From contig NZ_CP107532.1 in the NCBI RefSeq assembly GCF_025813715.1, positions 3,922,001-3,986,000 of the forward strand: 64,000 nucleotides of DNA, in the 5' to 3' direction. The position numbers and the translations under genes are program-made. Of this stretch, positions 29,793 through 39,382 are shown one piece after another. Under the pieces are notes generated by a model. That model had not been told where the DNA came from. It saw nothing but the letters and a program-made list of their open reading frames with translations, and ran no database searches. Each line of letters opens with the position of its first letter. The stretch's first letter is position 1. This stretch comes from Methylobacterium sp. FF17 (lineage in GTDB: Bacteria > Pseudomonadota > Alphaproteobacteria > Rhizobiales > Beijerinckiaceae).

Positions 29793-30139
29793 CAGGCGAT
29801 CTCCGTGCAGCAGGTGGACAGAGCGGCAACGGCCGGGGCGCAGACCTCCGGACGCCCCTGGCAGCAGTCGCGCATCAGGAACTGGAGGAGTTCCGACAGG
29901 TCCGGGTAGGCCGCGCTGTAGATGATCGAGCGCCCCTCGCGCCGGGACGTGACCAGCCCGGAATGCGAGAGCTCCTTCAGGTGAAACGACAGGTTGGTGC
30001 CCGACACGCCGACCGCCTCGGCCAGACTGCCGGCCGCCATGCCGTCGGGCCCGGCGGTGACGAGCTGGCGCACGATGCGCAGGCGGTGCTCCTGGCCGAG
30101 GGCCGCGAAGGCGGCGACGGCTTGCCGTTCGTCCATCAT
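29792..30139 (-). CDS. arsR: ArsR-family arsenite-responsive repressor
   Basis: A 115-residue winged-helix repressor that leads the arsR-arsC-arsB-MFS transcript. The recognition region is around SGTNLSFHLKELSHSGLVTS (residues 46-65). It lacks the helix-3 ELCVCDL metal site of the R773 type; instead the C-terminal part has five cysteines (C92, C93, C100, C110, C111), which probably bind arsenite, as in proteobacterial ArsR of the C-terminal-cysteine type. An inverted repeat in the divergent gap to arsH is its likely operator. Confidence 0.93.
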   Translation of the reverse strand: MMDERQAVAAFAALGQEHRLRIVRQLVTAGPDGMAAGSLAEAVGVSGTNLSFHLKELSHSGLVTSRREGRSIIYSAAYPDLSELLQFLMRDCCQGRPEVCAPAVAALSTCCTEIA

Positions 30140-30143
30140 GATG

Positions 30144-30166
30144 TCAATACTTCAACCATCATTGAA
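30144..30166. promoter_or_regulatory. Probable ArsR operator between arsR and arsH
   Basis: The 47-base divergent gap carries TTCAA at 30151 and TTGAA at 30162, an inverted repeat with 6 bases between arms, overlapped by a second symmetric pair TCAAT (30144) and ATTGA (30161). One site could control both transcripts. ArsR-type operators often contain such TTCAA/TTGAA arms. Confidence 0.6.
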
Positions 30167-30186
30167 ACGTAGAGGAACAAACCGTC

Positions 30187-30936
30187 TTGGACAAGCCCCT
30201 CCCGCCCTTCGCCGACGGCTTGCCGAACCTCAGTGAGGGGCACTTCGAGGTCCCGGGAGCGGCCGACCTGCAGGTGCAGGCACCGTTCACACACGCCCCA
30301 CGCTTCCTGATCCTGTACGGCTCCCTGCGGGAACGCTCGTTCAGCCGCTTCCTGGCCCACGAGGCCGCGCGCCTCCTGGAAGCGATGGGCGGAGAGGTGC
30401 GGATCTACGACGCGCATGGCCTGCCGCTGCCGGACGATACCACCGCCGATCACCCCAAGGTCCAGGAACTGCGGAATCTCTCGATCTGGTCGGAGGGGCA
30501 CGTTTGGGTCAGTCCTGAACGCCACGGCAACATGACCGGGGTCATCAAGAGCCAGATCGACTGGTTGCCCCTGTCGGAGGGCTCGGTGCGCCCGACCCAA
30601 GGGCGGACCCTGGCGGTGATGCAGGTCTCGGGTGGCTCGCAGTCGTTCAATGCCGTCAACGGCCTGCGCATCCTCGGGCGCTGGATGCGGATGATTACCA
30701 TCCCCAACCAGTCCTCGGTGCCGATGGCCTACAAGGAGTTCGACGAGGCCGGCCGGATGAAGCCAGGGCCGCTCTACGACCGGGTGGTCGACGTCTGTGA
30801 GGAGTTGGTCAGGTTCACGCTGTTGACCCGCGAGCGCGCCTCCTACCTCGTCGACCGCTACTCCGAACGCAAAGAGCGCGAGCCCGAGCGCCTGAAGGCC
30901 GTGGCCGCCGATATCGGGTTCGGAAAGCGACCCTGA
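30187..30936 (+). CDS. arsH: ArsH, NADPH-dependent FMN reductase of arsenic resistance
   Basis: A 249-residue flavoprotein that oxidises trivalent organoarsenicals or acts as a quinone/FMN reductase. The flavodoxin-like core has [16 protein letters not shown], the phosphate-binding region, and [21 protein letters not shown]; the C-terminal [13 protein letters not shown] is typical of ArsH. The start is a TTG codon just after the divergent operator, so translation initiation may be weak. It is transcribed away from arsRCB. Confidence 0.95.
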   Translation: MDKPLPPFADGLPNLSEGHFEVPGAADLQVQAPFTHAPRFLILYGSLRERSFSRFLAHEAARLLEAMGGEVRIYDAHGLPLPDDTTADHPKVQELRNLSIWSEGHVWVSPERHGNMTGVIKSQIDWLPLSEGSVRPTQGRTLAVMQVSGGSQSFNAVNGLRILGRWMRMITIPNQSSVPMAYKEFDEAGRMKPGPLYDRVVDVCEELVRFTLLTRERASYLVDRYSERKEREPERLKAVAADIGFGKRP

Positions 30937-31280
30937 ACACGCCCGTGCCGGGCGGGCATTCGCGCTTGCCGTAGGCGAATTTGCACACCAGCATCGTCCC
31001 TGCACTCACGGAGAGGGTGATCGGGGCCGCCGCGATCGGCAGGTCCAGGGATTTCGAGAGGGATGCGATCGATCCGGGCCGGATCGCCTTCGCGAGGCCG
31101 GCGAGAGGCCCGATCCAAGGCCCGGCGATGCGTCGCCGGGTGCGGCCCCGCACAGCCGTGCCGATCCGGAGCGTCGAGGCCCTGGCCGTGGGGTGCGCAG
31201 AACACAGATGACACCGTTGACGGTACCGGCCGAAAGCCGCGCGCCGTCCGTTTGTCCTTGAAACAACGCGAGACCCCCGA
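30937..31280. other. Gap between arsH and the alkene reductase gene
   Basis: These 344 bases contain open frames on both strands but none with a recognisable domain or convincing start. A TTGACG at 31217 lacks a matching -10 box. I see nothing that can be assigned. Confidence 0.5.
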
Positions 31281-32372
31281 ATGCCTTCCTTGTCCGACCC
31301 GATCCGCATCGGCGCGATCGACGCCAAGAACCGCGTCTTCATGGCCCCCCTGACCCGTGGGCGTGCCACCGCCGGGCATGTGCCGACCCCGATCATGGTG
31401 GAGTATTACCGCCAGCGCGCCAGTGCCGGCCTCATCCTCACCGAAGCCACCGGCATCTCGCAGGAAGGGCTCGGCTGGCCCTTCGCACCGGGCATCTGGT
31501 CCGACGAGCAGGTCGAGGCCTGGAAGCCGATCGTCCAGGCCGTGCACGAGGCGGGCGGGCGCATCGTCTGCCAGCTCTGGCACATGGGCCGCATCGTCCA
31601 TCCGGACTTCCTCGGTGGCCAGAAGCCGATCTCGGCCTCCGCCACCACGGCCCCCGACGCCGCCCACACCTACGAAGGCAAGAAGCCCTACGCGGAGGCC
31701 CGCGCGCTGCCGATCGACGAGATCCCGCGCCTGCGTGCCGATTACGACCGCGCCGCCCGCAACGCGATCCGGGCCGGCTTCGACGGCGTCCAGATCCATG
31801 CGGCGAACGGTTACCTCATCGACCAGTTCCTGCGCGATGGCGCGAACCTCCGCACCGATGCCTATGGCGGCTCCATCGAGAACCGCATCCGCCTGCTGCG
31901 CGAGGTGACCCAGACCGTGGCGGACGCCGTGGGTAAGGACCGCACGGGGGTACGCCTGTCGCCGAACGGCGCGATCCAGGGCGTCGATGATTCCAACCCC
32001 GATGCCCTGTTCGGCGCGGCGGCCGCTGCCCTATCGGAGATCGGCATCGCCTTCCTGGAACTGCGCGAGCCCGGCCCGAACGGCACCTTCGGCACCGCCA
32101 ACCACGCGCCGGTGGCACCGACCATGAAGGCGGCGTTCAAGGGCCCGCTGATCCTGAACTCGGATTACGACGGCGCCCGTGCCCAGCAGGCCCTCGACGC
32201 GGGGGAGGCGGAAGCCATCGCGTTCGGCCGTCCGTTCATCGCCAATCCGGACCTGCCCGCGCGCCTGGCCCAGGGTGCCCCGCTGAACAAGGACGAGCAG
32301 AAGACCTGGTACAGCCAGGGCCCCGAAGGCTACGTCGATTATCCCACGCTTGACACGGCCAAAGCCGCCTGA
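31281..32372 (+). CDS. nemA: Alkene reductase of the Old Yellow Enzyme family (NemA type)
   Basis: A 363-residue FMN-dependent TIM-barrel reductase that reduces activated C=C bonds, N-ethylmaleimide, and often nitro compounds or nitrate esters. Marks are FMAPLTRGRA near the start, CQLWHMGRIVHPDF, the HAANGYLIDQFLRDGANLRTD active-site region, YGGSIENR, and FGRPFIANPDLP at the FMN phosphate site. The physiological substrate is unknown. It follows the arsenic locus but has its own gap, so a link to arsenic is not shown. Confidence 0.95.
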   Translation: MPSLSDPIRIGAIDAKNRVFMAPLTRGRATAGHVPTPIMVEYYRQRASAGLILTEATGISQEGLGWPFAPGIWSDEQVEAWKPIVQAVHEAGGRIVCQLWHMGRIVHPDFLGGQKPISASATTAPDAAHTYEGKKPYAEARALPIDEIPRLRADYDRAARNAIRAGFDGVQIHAANGYLIDQFLRDGANLRTDAYGGSIENRIRLLREVTQTVADAVGKDRTGVRLSPNGAIQGVDDSNPDALFGAAAAALSEIGIAFLELREPGPNGTFGTANHAPVAPTMKAAFKGPLILNSDYDGARAQQALDAGEAEAIAFGRPFIANPDLPARLAQGAPLNKDEQKTWYSQGPEGYVDYPTLDTAKAA

Positions 32373-32395
32373 TCCAGGCCGACCCGGCCCGTTGC

Positions 32396-32438
32396 GACGC
32401 CCGCCTCTCATGTCCGTCCAGGCCAGGAGGCGGGCGTC
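32396..32438 (+). terminator. Hairpin after the alkene reductase gene
   Basis: A perfect 12-bp stem (GACGCCCGCCTC with GAGGCGGGCGTC) with a 19-base loop, 24 bases after the stop codon. The T run is poor. Confidence 0.55.
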
Positions 32439-32520
32439 CTGTTCGTGATGTGATGGCACGCCCTCGACCCGCGGTCACGCCTGTGCACGGCACAGCTATC
32501 GTTCGTGCGGGAGACGCCCT

Positions 32521-34449
32521 ATGGGTTGTGTTCGACGAGGATCTTCGCGTTTGCCTTCGACCACTTCCTGCTCAACCGCGACGACTGAGTGGACCGAAGC
32601 CGAGCGGCTGGCTGAGCTTCGCAGCCTCGATTTCGACACGCCCGGGCTGCAGCGGAGCTACGATGACCTGACCCGCGTCGCCGCCCTGGTCTGCGCGGCG
32701 CCCATCGCCCTCGTGAGCCTGGTCGAAGACGAGCGGCAATGGTTTAAGGCTCGGGTCGGGTTCGACGTGTCCGAGACGCCGCGCCAAGTATCGATCTGCG
32801 CGCACGCGATCGAGGCCGACGCGATCCTGGTGATCGGCGACCTGACCCTGGATCCGCGCACTTGCGACAACCCCCTCGTCACCGGGGAACGCCGCCTGCG
32901 CTTCTATGCCGGCGCGGTGATCCGCGCCCCTTCGGGCATTCCCCTCGGCACCCTGTGCGTCCTCGACCCGGTCGCGCGTCCCGACGGCCTGACGCCCGTG
33001 CAGGCCGAGACCCTGGAGGCCCTGGCGCGGCAGGTCTCGACGCTGATCGAGCTGACCCGGACCCGGAGCGCGGTCGATGCCCGCGAGGCGGACCTCGCCG
33101 CGAGCGAGCGCCGCTTCCAGGTGATGACCGGGGCCATGCCGCAGATGGTCTGGACGACGCGGGCGGACGGATATCACGACTTCTACAACGACCGCTGGTA
33201 CGAATTCACCGGCATGCCCTACGGCTCCACGGACGGCGAGGCCTGGAACGGCATGTTCCATCCCGACGACCAGGAGCGGGCCTGGGCCCGCTGGCGCCAC
33301 AGCCTCGCGACGGGCGACCCCTACGAGGTGGAGTACCGCCTGCGCCACCATTCGGGGTCCTACCGCTGGACCCTGGGCCGGGCCATGCCGCTGCATGATC
33401 CGCAGGGCCGGATCGAGCGCTGGTTCGGCACCTGCACCGACATCGAAGACCTGAAGCGGGCGGAATCGGAAGCGCGCAAGCTCGCCGCCATCGTCGAGCA
33501 GTCCCAGGACTTCATCGGCATGACGGACGGGCAGGGCTTCGTCCAGCACATCAACGAAGCGGGTCGCCGCCTCGTCGGACTGGCCGATCCCACGGCCATC
33601 GCCGGCACCCACGTGCTCGACTACTTCATGCCCGAGAGTCAGGCGATCGTGTCCGGCACGGTGCTGCCCGCGGTGGAGCGGCGAGGCTGGTGGGAGGGCG
33701 AACTCGCCTTCCGCCACTTCGGAACGGGGGAGGGGATCGCGGTCCTCTACAACATCTTTCCCGTCCGCGACGAGGCCGGCACCTTCGTCGGCTACGCCAC
33801 CGTCACCCGGGACCTGCGCGAGCGCAAGCGCGCGGAGGAAGCACGCGACCTCCTGATCAAGGAGCTGTCGCACCGGATCAAGAACATCTTCGCGGTGGTC
33901 GGCGGCATCGCCGGGCTCTCCGCGCGCACCGATCCCGCCGCACGCCCGTTCGTCTCGGCCTTCCGCGAGCGCCTGGCCGCCCTGGCGCAGGCCCACGAAT
34001 ACGTGCGGCCGCACTCGCCCGCGAGCGCCCCGGCGGTGAAGGGCCAGACGCTGTTCGGTCTGATGCGGCTCATCATGGCGGCCTACGCGCAGGACGGACG
34101 CGAGCGCATCGTCATCGCGGGCGACGATGTCGATGTGGGGGAACGCGCGGCCACGGCCCTGGCGCTGATCATGCACGAGCAGGCCACCAATGCGATGAAG
34201 TACGGCGGGCTCTCCACGCAAGGCGGGAGCGTGAGCCTCACCGGACGACGGGAGGGCGCGGCCTACACCCTGACCTGGGCGGAACGCGGCGGCCCGACGG
34301 TGACCGCCCCCCCGACGCGGCAGGGCTTCGGCACCGTGCTCGCCCAGCGCAGCGTGGCGGGCCAGCTCGACGGGACCCTCGAGCAGGATTGGGCCCCGGA
34401 CGGCCTCGTGATGCGGCTCGTCGTGCCCGTGGACAACCTCGCCTCGTGA
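32521..34449 (+). CDS. GAF-PAS-PAS sensor histidine kinase of the HWE family
   Basis: A 642-residue soluble kinase with no clear membrane helix. A GAF domain (about 40-180: ICAHAIEADAILVIGD, GAVIRAPSGIPLGTLCVLD) is followed by two PAS domains (about 200-320 and 325-440). The kinase core is HWE type: phospho-acceptor H451 in ELSHRIKNIF, E553 in IMHEQATNAMKYGG, and the late Trp-Glu segment LTWAERGGPTV with GFGTVL. HWE kinases commonly feed the PhyR general stress pathway in this group. The first 25 residues look unlike a GAF start, so the true start may be downstream. Its stop overlaps the GTG start of the next gene. Confidence 0.9.
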   Translation: MGCVRRGSSRLPSTTSCSTATTEWTEAERLAELRSLDFDTPGLQRSYDDLTRVAALVCAAPIALVSLVEDERQWFKARVGFDVSETPRQVSICAHAIEADAILVIGDLTLDPRTCDNPLVTGERRLRFYAGAVIRAPSGIPLGTLCVLDPVARPDGLTPVQAETLEALARQVSTLIELTRTRSAVDAREADLAASERRFQVMTGAMPQMVWTTRADGYHDFYNDRWYEFTGMPYGSTDGEAWNGMFHPDDQERAWARWRHSLATGDPYEVEYRLRHHSGSYRWTLGRAMPLHDPQGRIERWFGTCTDIEDLKRAESEARKLAAIVEQSQDFIGMTDGQGFVQHINEAGRRLVGLADPTAIAGTHVLDYFMPESQAIVSGTVLPAVERRGWWEGELAFRHFGTGEGIAVLYNIFPVRDEAGTFVGYATVTRDLRERKRAEEARDLLIKELSHRIKNIFAVVGGIAGLSARTDPAARPFVSAFRERLAALAQAHEYVRPHSPASAPAVKGQTLFGLMRLIMAAYAQDGRERIVIAGDDVDVGERAATALALIMHEQATNAMKYGGLSTQGGSVSLTGRREGAAYTLTWAERGGPTVTAPPTRQGFGTVLAQRSVAGQLDGTLEQDWAPDGLVMRLVVPVDNLAS

Positions 34450-35171
34450 CGCGCCCCCCTTATCGGCTGGTCGTCTTCGACTTCGACGGGACCCTGGCCG
34501 ACAGCTTCCCGTGGTTCACCTCGGTGATCAACGACGTCGCGGACCGCTATCGCTTCCGCCGCATCGCGCCGCACGAGACCCATGAGCTGCGCGGGATGGA
34601 CGCGCGCGGGATCGTTCGACACCTCGGAATCCCGGGCTGGAAGCTGCCCTTCATCACCCGGCACATGCACCGGCTCGCCGCCCGCGATATCGCCGCGATC
34701 CCGCTCTTCCCCGGTGTCCCGGCGATGCTGGCGGCCCTCGACGGGGCGGGCCTGCGCCTCGGAATCGCGAGTTCGAATCGCGAATCGAACATCCGGCAGG
34801 CGCTCGGCCCGGCCGGCTCCCATGTCCGCCACTACGCCTGTGGAGCCTCGCTGTTCGGGAAGGTCAAGCGCCTCGGGGGACTGATCGGCGCCGCCGGCTT
34901 CGCGCCGTCCGAGACCCTCTATATCGGCGACGAGATCCGCGATCAGCTCGCAACACGCGAGGTCGGCTGCGATTTCGGCGCGGTGACCTGGGGTTACACC
35001 CGGGCCGATGTCCTGGCCGCCCACGGACCCGCGCACCTGTTCCCACGCCTGGACGCGATCCCGGAAGCGCTCATGGCCGTGGCGGCGTCGCCACAGGGAC
35101 CGGAAAAAGACCGGACGACGGTCGTCGACGGATTGCCGAAGCCGACTGCTTCGCGCGACGTTAACATATGA
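34446..35171 (+). CDS. HAD-superfamily hydrolase (phosphoglycolate phosphatase-like)
   Basis: A 241-residue phosphatase-type protein. HAD motif I is VVFDFDGTLADSFPWF, motif II lies in LRLGIASSNRESN, motif III lysine in FGKVKRLGG and motif IV in TLYIGDEIRDQLATRE. The cap is a small helical insert, as in subfamily IA. The substrate is unknown. It begins with GTG inside the sensor kinase stop region (GTGA overlap), which implies coupled translation with that kinase. Confidence 0.9.
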   Translation: MTRPPYRLVVFDFDGTLADSFPWFTSVINDVADRYRFRRIAPHETHELRGMDARGIVRHLGIPGWKLPFITRHMHRLAARDIAAIPLFPGVPAMLAALDGAGLRLGIASSNRESNIRQALGPAGSHVRHYACGASLFGKVKRLGGLIGAAGFAPSETLYIGDEIRDQLATREVGCDFGAVTWGYTRADVLAAHGPAHLFPRLDAIPEALMAVAASPQGPEKDRTTVVDGLPKPTASRDVNI

Positions 35172-35230
35172 CCGGATCCTGCGGCGCGTGGCATGCCGGG
35201 TCTTGCAACGGCAGTCTCGGGACATCGCAC

Positions 35231-35452
35231 ATGGATGAGACGCGACACACGCGGTCCGCGGGCCCTGCCCCGGTGTTCGACCGGGCGGATCGCGGCGCTC
35301 GCTCCCCTCGCGGCGGACGTCTGCACCCCCTCGTGGCCAGCCTGTCCGGCGGCCTGCAGGCTGCCTACTCGGCGCAGGAGGAGGACGAAGTCGCGGATCA
35401 CTTCGCGAGCCTGATCGCGCAGCTCGATCGGGGCGTGCCGGACGCGCGCTGA
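35231..35452 (+). CDS. Small protein with possible NepR-like motif
   Basis: A 73-residue open frame. Its C-terminal half (LSGGLQAAYSAQEEDEVADHF then ASLIAQLDRG) fits the helix pattern of NepR anti-sigma factors, which end in G-x-x-L-x-x-x-Y, an acidic turn and F-x-x-L-x-x-x-LD. The two conserved prolines of NepR are missing and the N-terminus is rich in Arg and Pro, so this is only a suggestion. It lies 59 bases after the HAD gene and is convergent with a hybrid kinase gene 5 bases away. No PhyR or EcfG gene is visible here. Confidence 0.5.
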   Translation: MDETRHTRSAGPAPVFDRADRGARSPRGGRLHPLVASLSGGLQAAYSAQEEDEVADHFASLIAQLDRGVPDAR

Positions 35453-35457
35453 CGCCG

Positions 35458-37911
35458 TCAGACGGGGTTTCGGCGCCCCCGGCGGCTCCGCGCCACCGCC
35501 TTGCGCAGGATGCGCGAGAGCTGCTCCACCGAATAAGGCTTGTGCAGCAGTTCGAAACCGTGGCTGCCCTCTTCGGCCAGCACGTGGCTGTAGCCGCTCG
35601 CGAGCACGACCGGCAGGTCGGGGCGGCGCTTGGCGATCTCCTTGGCGAGTTCGATCCCGTTCATGCCCGGCATGACCACGTCCGAGAACACGACCTCGAA
35701 CCGGAAGGGGATCTTCTCGATCTGGCGCAGGGCCTCGATCGCGCTGGTCGCCCAAACGGTGTGGTAGCCGAGTTCCGCCAGCGTCTGCGTCGCGAAGCGC
35801 CCGACCTCCGGGTTGTCCTCCACCACGAGGACGCAGGTGCCGTGCCCCTCCGTGAGCGGCTCCACCTCGTCCGGCACCGCCTCGATCCGGTCCGGGGCCG
35901 CGACCCGCGGCAGGTAGAGCGTGAAGGTCGCTCCCCGGCCCGGCGCGCTTTCGGCCAGCACCTCGCCGCCCGACTGCTTGGCGAAGCCGAAGACCTGGCT
36001 GAGACCGAGGCCGGTGCCCTGGCCGACCCCCTTCGTGGTGTAGAACGGCTCGAAGATCCGGTGAATCTCCCCCGGCTCGATGCCGCTTCCCGTGTCGGTG
36101 AGCGACACCGCGACGTAGGTGCCGGAGCGGATGCCGAGGCGCGCGATGCCCTCGACCGCGTGGACATCGATCGTGAGCCGGCCCTGCCCCTCCATGGCGT
36201 CGCGGGCGTTCACCGCCATGTTCACGAGCGCCGTGTCGAACTGACTGGGATCGGCATGCACGAAGCAGGGCTCGTCCGGCACCGTCACCACGATCTCGAT
36301 GCGCGCCCCCGTCAGGGTGGCGACCATCTCGCTGATCGCCGTGACGCTGGTGGCGGCGTTGAAGATCTCGGGCTTGAGCGCCTGCCGCCGGGCGAAGGCG
36401 AGCAGCTGGCCCGTCAGCTTGGCGGCGCGCGCCACCGTATCGGCGATCGCATCCACGTAGCGCGCGCGTCGCTCCTCGGGCAAGCCCGGCCGCTTCAGGA
36501 GGTCGGTGGAGGACTTGATCACGGTGAGCAGGTTGTTGAAGTCGTGGGCGACGCCGCCGGTGAGCTGGCCCACGGCCTCCATCTTCTGGGCCTGCCGCAG
36601 AGCCTCCTGGACCTGATCGAGGGCGGACTCCCGCGCCTTGTCCTCGGTAATGTCGCGCCCGCTGCAATAGGCGCGCCCGCCCTCGGGCACCGCGGTCCAG
36701 GCGATCCAGCGGTATTGACCGTCCCGGGTGCGGTATCGGCTCTCGAAGCCGAAGACCGGCGTGTTGCGGCCGAGGGCGGCGATGGTCTCGGCGGTCCGCG
36801 CCACGTCGTCCGGGTGGATCAGATCGAGCACGCTGCGGCCCGAGATCTCGGATTCCGTCCAGCCGAGGACGACTTCCCAGGCGGGGTTCACGCGCTCGAA
36901 GTAACCGTCCGGGTGGAACACCCCGAGGAGGTCCGGGCTGACCTGCCAGGTCAGGCCGCGCTCGTGCGACCGCAGGATGACCTGGCGCTCGAGATCGGCG
37001 TTGAGGGAACGCAGTTCCGCTTCGTTCCGGCGGAGCGCGATCTCGGCGAGCGCCCGATCGGTGACATCGACGCCCTCGACGAAGATCCCGGTCACGGACC
37101 CGCTGTCGCCGAAGATCGGCTGATAGACGAAATCGAGGTAGCGCTCGGTCTCCGGTCCGTTCGCCCCCGCCCGGAGGATGAGCTTGGAAGCGGTCGCGGT
37201 GAAGGCCTCGCCGCTGCGATAGACCGTATCGAGGAGGTCGAGATACCCCTGCGGAATCGCGTCCGGCAGGGCTTCGGCCACGGTCAGACCGATCACCGGC
37301 CGGTTGCCCACGAGGCGGAGATAGGCGGGATTGGCGAGTTCGAAGCGATGTTCCGGCCCGCGCAGGACCGCCATGAAGCTCGGGGCCTGGGCAAACAACT
37401 GCTCCAGGCGCCGGCGCTCCGCGCTGGCCTCCCGCTCGGCCCGAAGCAGCCCCGTCGTCTCGGCACAGGCGCAGAACATGCCCGCCACCTGTCCGCTCTC
37501 GTCCCGTACGGGCGTGTAGCCGAACGAGAAGAAGGTCTCCTCCGGGTAGCCGTTGCGATGCATGATGAGGGCGATGCCGTCCATATGCGTCGCCTCCCCG
37601 GCATAGGCCCGGGCGAGGATCGGCTCCACCTGATCCCAGATGTCGTGCCACAGGTCGCGGAACGAGCCGCCGAGACAGGCGGGATGGCGGGCGCCGCACA
37701 TGGCGGCGTACCCGTCGTTGTAGAGGGTGACGTAGTCCGGCCCCCACACGATCAGCATCGGCTGCTGCGAGCCGAGCATGACGCCCACCAGCGTCTTCAG
37801 GGCCTGGGGCCAGGACGCCGGTCGCCCCAACGGCGATGCGGACCAGTCGAACGCGCGCAGCAGGGCGCCGGTCTCGCCGCCTTCGATCAGGAACGCCTCG
37901 TGGATCGGCAT
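35458..37911 (-). CDS. PAS-containing hybrid sensor histidine kinase with C-terminal receiver
   Basis: An 817-residue cytoplasmic kinase. Three PAS/PAC-like domains (about 40-160, 165-290 and 315-430) precede a HisKA domain with the histidine in [20 protein letters not shown], an HATPase domain ([51 protein letters not shown]) and a receiver domain ([36 protein letters not shown]; phospho-accepting Asp in FSDVVMP). The kinase core is the usual type, not HWE. No separate response regulator gene is adjacent. It is transcribed away from bamE's promoter region in the same direction as bamE. Confidence 0.93.
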   Translation of the reverse strand: MPIHEAFLIEGGETGALLRAFDWSASPLGRPASWPQALKTLVGVMLGSQQPMLIVWGPDYVTLYNDGYAAMCGARHPACLGGSFRDLWHDIWDQVEPILARAYAGEATHMDGIALIMHRNGYPEETFFSFGYTPVRDESGQVAGMFCACAETTGLLRAEREASAERRRLEQLFAQAPSFMAVLRGPEHRFELANPAYLRLVGNRPVIGLTVAEALPDAIPQGYLDLLDTVYRSGEAFTATASKLILRAGANGPETERYLDFVYQPIFGDSGSVTGIFVEGVDVTDRALAEIALRRNEAELRSLNADLERQVILRSHERGLTWQVSPDLLGVFHPDGYFERVNPAWEVVLGWTESEISGRSVLDLIHPDDVARTAETIAALGRNTPVFGFESRYRTRDGQYRWIAWTAVPEGGRAYCSGRDITEDKARESALDQVQEALRQAQKMEAVGQLTGGVAHDFNNLLTVIKSSTDLLKRPGLPEERRARYVDAIADTVARAAKLTGQLLAFARRQALKPEIFNAATSVTAISEMVATLTGARIEIVVTVPDEPCFVHADPSQFDTALVNMAVNARDAMEGQGRLTIDVHAVEGIARLGIRSGTYVAVSLTDTGSGIEPGEIHRIFEPFYTTKGVGQGTGLGLSQVFGFAKQSGGEVLAESAPGRGATFTLYLPRVAAPDRIEAVPDEVEPLTEGHGTCVLVVEDNPEVGRFATQTLAELGYHTVWATSAIEALRQIEKIPFRFEVVFSDVVMPGMNGIELAKEIAKRRPDLPVVLASGYSHVLAEEGSHGFELLHKPYSVEQLSRILRKAVARSRRGRRNPV

Positions 37912-38072
37912 CGGCGGGACGCCCTCACGCGCCTGTGGACCGGCCGCGCGGGCCGGTCACGGGACGGATTTCCATTCTCGCCACGGGCGCCGCGGCATCC
38001 GCCGGGCATCCCGCTTGGCGGACGTGGGACGGCGGGCCACGAAACACCCAGCCCGCCCCGCGCGGGCGACCC

Positions 38073-38570
38073 TTACAAGCCGCGATTGGCGCCCGGAACG
38101 ATGCTGGTTCCGGAGCCGCTGCCGAAGGGCTCGTACTTCGTCAAGCCACGGAAGAGCTGGCTGATGAAGGCCCGGTCGGCGCCGCTGGTCGGGGTCGTGC
38201 GCTCGATGAAGTCGAACACCTTCCCGTCCTGCAGGCCGTAGAGGGCCACACGCTCGACCTTGAAGCCCGCGTTGAAATAGACGGCCGTGACCTTCTGGTC
38301 CTCAACCTGCTCCCCGAGGAACAGGACGGTGCGGCGCGTGTTCTGGCTGATGTAGTACCAGGACTTGTTGCCGACGGTGGAGACGGTCGAGGGCGTCCCC
38401 AGGATCTGCAGGACCTGCTCGGCGCTCAGGCCGGGCTTCACCGTGGCGAGGGCCGCCTGATCGATCTGGTAGCCGTGGCGGATGTCCTCGCCGATGCAGC
38501 CGGACACGCCGGTTCCGATCACGCCGAGGAGCACGAGGCGAGCGAGCGATGAGACGAGACGGCGCGACAT
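38073..38570 (-). CDS. bamE: Outer membrane assembly lipoprotein BamE
   Basis: A 165-residue lipoprotein of the BAM complex that folds outer-membrane proteins. The lipobox VSGC places the lipid on C25. The SmpA/OmlA fold is seen in HGYQIDQAALATVKPGLSAE, VLQILGTPSTVSTVGNKSWYY and the strand KVTAVYFNAGFKVERVALYG. The C-terminal extension (from about residue 120, with SGADRAFISQLFRGL) is typical of alphaproteobacterial forms. It diverges from the cytochrome bc1 chaperone gene across 209 bases. Confidence 0.94.
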   Translation of the reverse strand: MSRRLVSSLARLVLLGVIGTGVSGCIGEDIRHGYQIDQAALATVKPGLSAEQVLQILGTPSTVSTVGNKSWYYISQNTRRTVLFLGEQVEDQKVTAVYFNAGFKVERVALYGLQDGKVFDFIERTTPTSGADRAFISQLFRGLTKYEPFGSGSGTSIVPGANRGL

Positions 38571-38779
38571 CGGCCACCCTTGAGATTATCGTGAGGAACT
38601 GAACGCGTGCGCGGCCTCGATCCCGATCCGAGCACCGAGGCACCCGGAAGTACGCGACGGAGGTTGCACCTTGACCGTTCGCTGCCGTAACGCGGGGTTA
38701 TGGTTTTGACAAGGCAAGCCCGGCCACATCCGCCGGCCGACATCCGCGATCCCGCCGCTCATCGCCGGGGAGGCCGGAC

Positions 38780-39382
38780 ATGATCGGCGACCTGCTCGAG
38801 CGCCTGCGCTCGTGGGGACGGACGAGCCCGCGCGAACGTCTCATCGAGACGCTGCACCTGCGCATCAACACGGCGGGGCGCCAGCCCGGCCTCTATACGG
38901 GGCTCGGCGTACCCGACACCCTGGAGGGACGCTTCGAGTGCCTGATCCTGCACGTCATCCTGGTGCTGCGACGCCTCAACCGGCTTCCGGAGCCGGCGGC
39001 GGACGTGGCACAGGACCTCGTGAACTCGGTCTTCCTGCAACTCGATTCCTCGCTGCGGGAATCCGGCATCGGTGATTTCGGCGTCCCCAAGCGCATGAAG
39101 AAGCTCGGTGCCGCCTTCTACGGGCGGGCGGAGGGCTACGACGCGGCCCTCGATGCCGACGATGCCGAGGCCCTGCGGTCCGCGCTCGCCCGCAACGTCC
39201 TCGGGCTCGACACGCCGGAGGCGGCCGCTGGCCTGATGCGCTACGTCCGCGCCGCAGACGCCGCCCTGGTTCGAACCGACCTCGACGCCCTGCTCGACAC
39301 CGGGCCGGACTTCCCCGACCCGGCATCCTTCGCCGCTCCGGACCCGGAGCGCGACGCTCACACCGCACGGACGGCACGATGA
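38780..39382 (+). CDS. Ubiquinol-cytochrome c chaperone (CBP3-like)
   Basis: A 200-residue homologue of mitochondrial CBP3, which assists assembly of cytochrome b in complex III. Family marks include [20 protein letters not shown] near the start, [20 protein letters not shown], and [20 protein letters not shown] with [16 protein letters not shown]. Its stop overlaps the start of the next gene (ATGA), the usual alphaproteobacterial arrangement before YceD and plsX. Confidence 0.92.
   Translation: MIGDLLERLRSWGRTSPRERLIETLHLRINTAGRQPGLYTGLGVPDTLEGRFECLILHVILVLRRLNRLPEPAADVAQDLVNSVFLQLDSSLRESGIGDFGVPKRMKKLGAAFYGRAEGYDAALDADDAEALRSALARNVLGLDTPEAAAGLMRYVRAADAALVRTDLDALLDTGPDFPDPASFAAPDPERDAHTARTAR

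Noticed and set aside
31217..31222. Promoter -35 box TTGACG before nemA
   Set aside because: No -10-like sequence lies 16-19 bases downstream.
35542..38241. A frame of about 900 codons opposite the hybrid kinase
   Set aside because: Antisense shadow; the kinase on the minus strand has complete HisKA, ATPase and receiver motifs.
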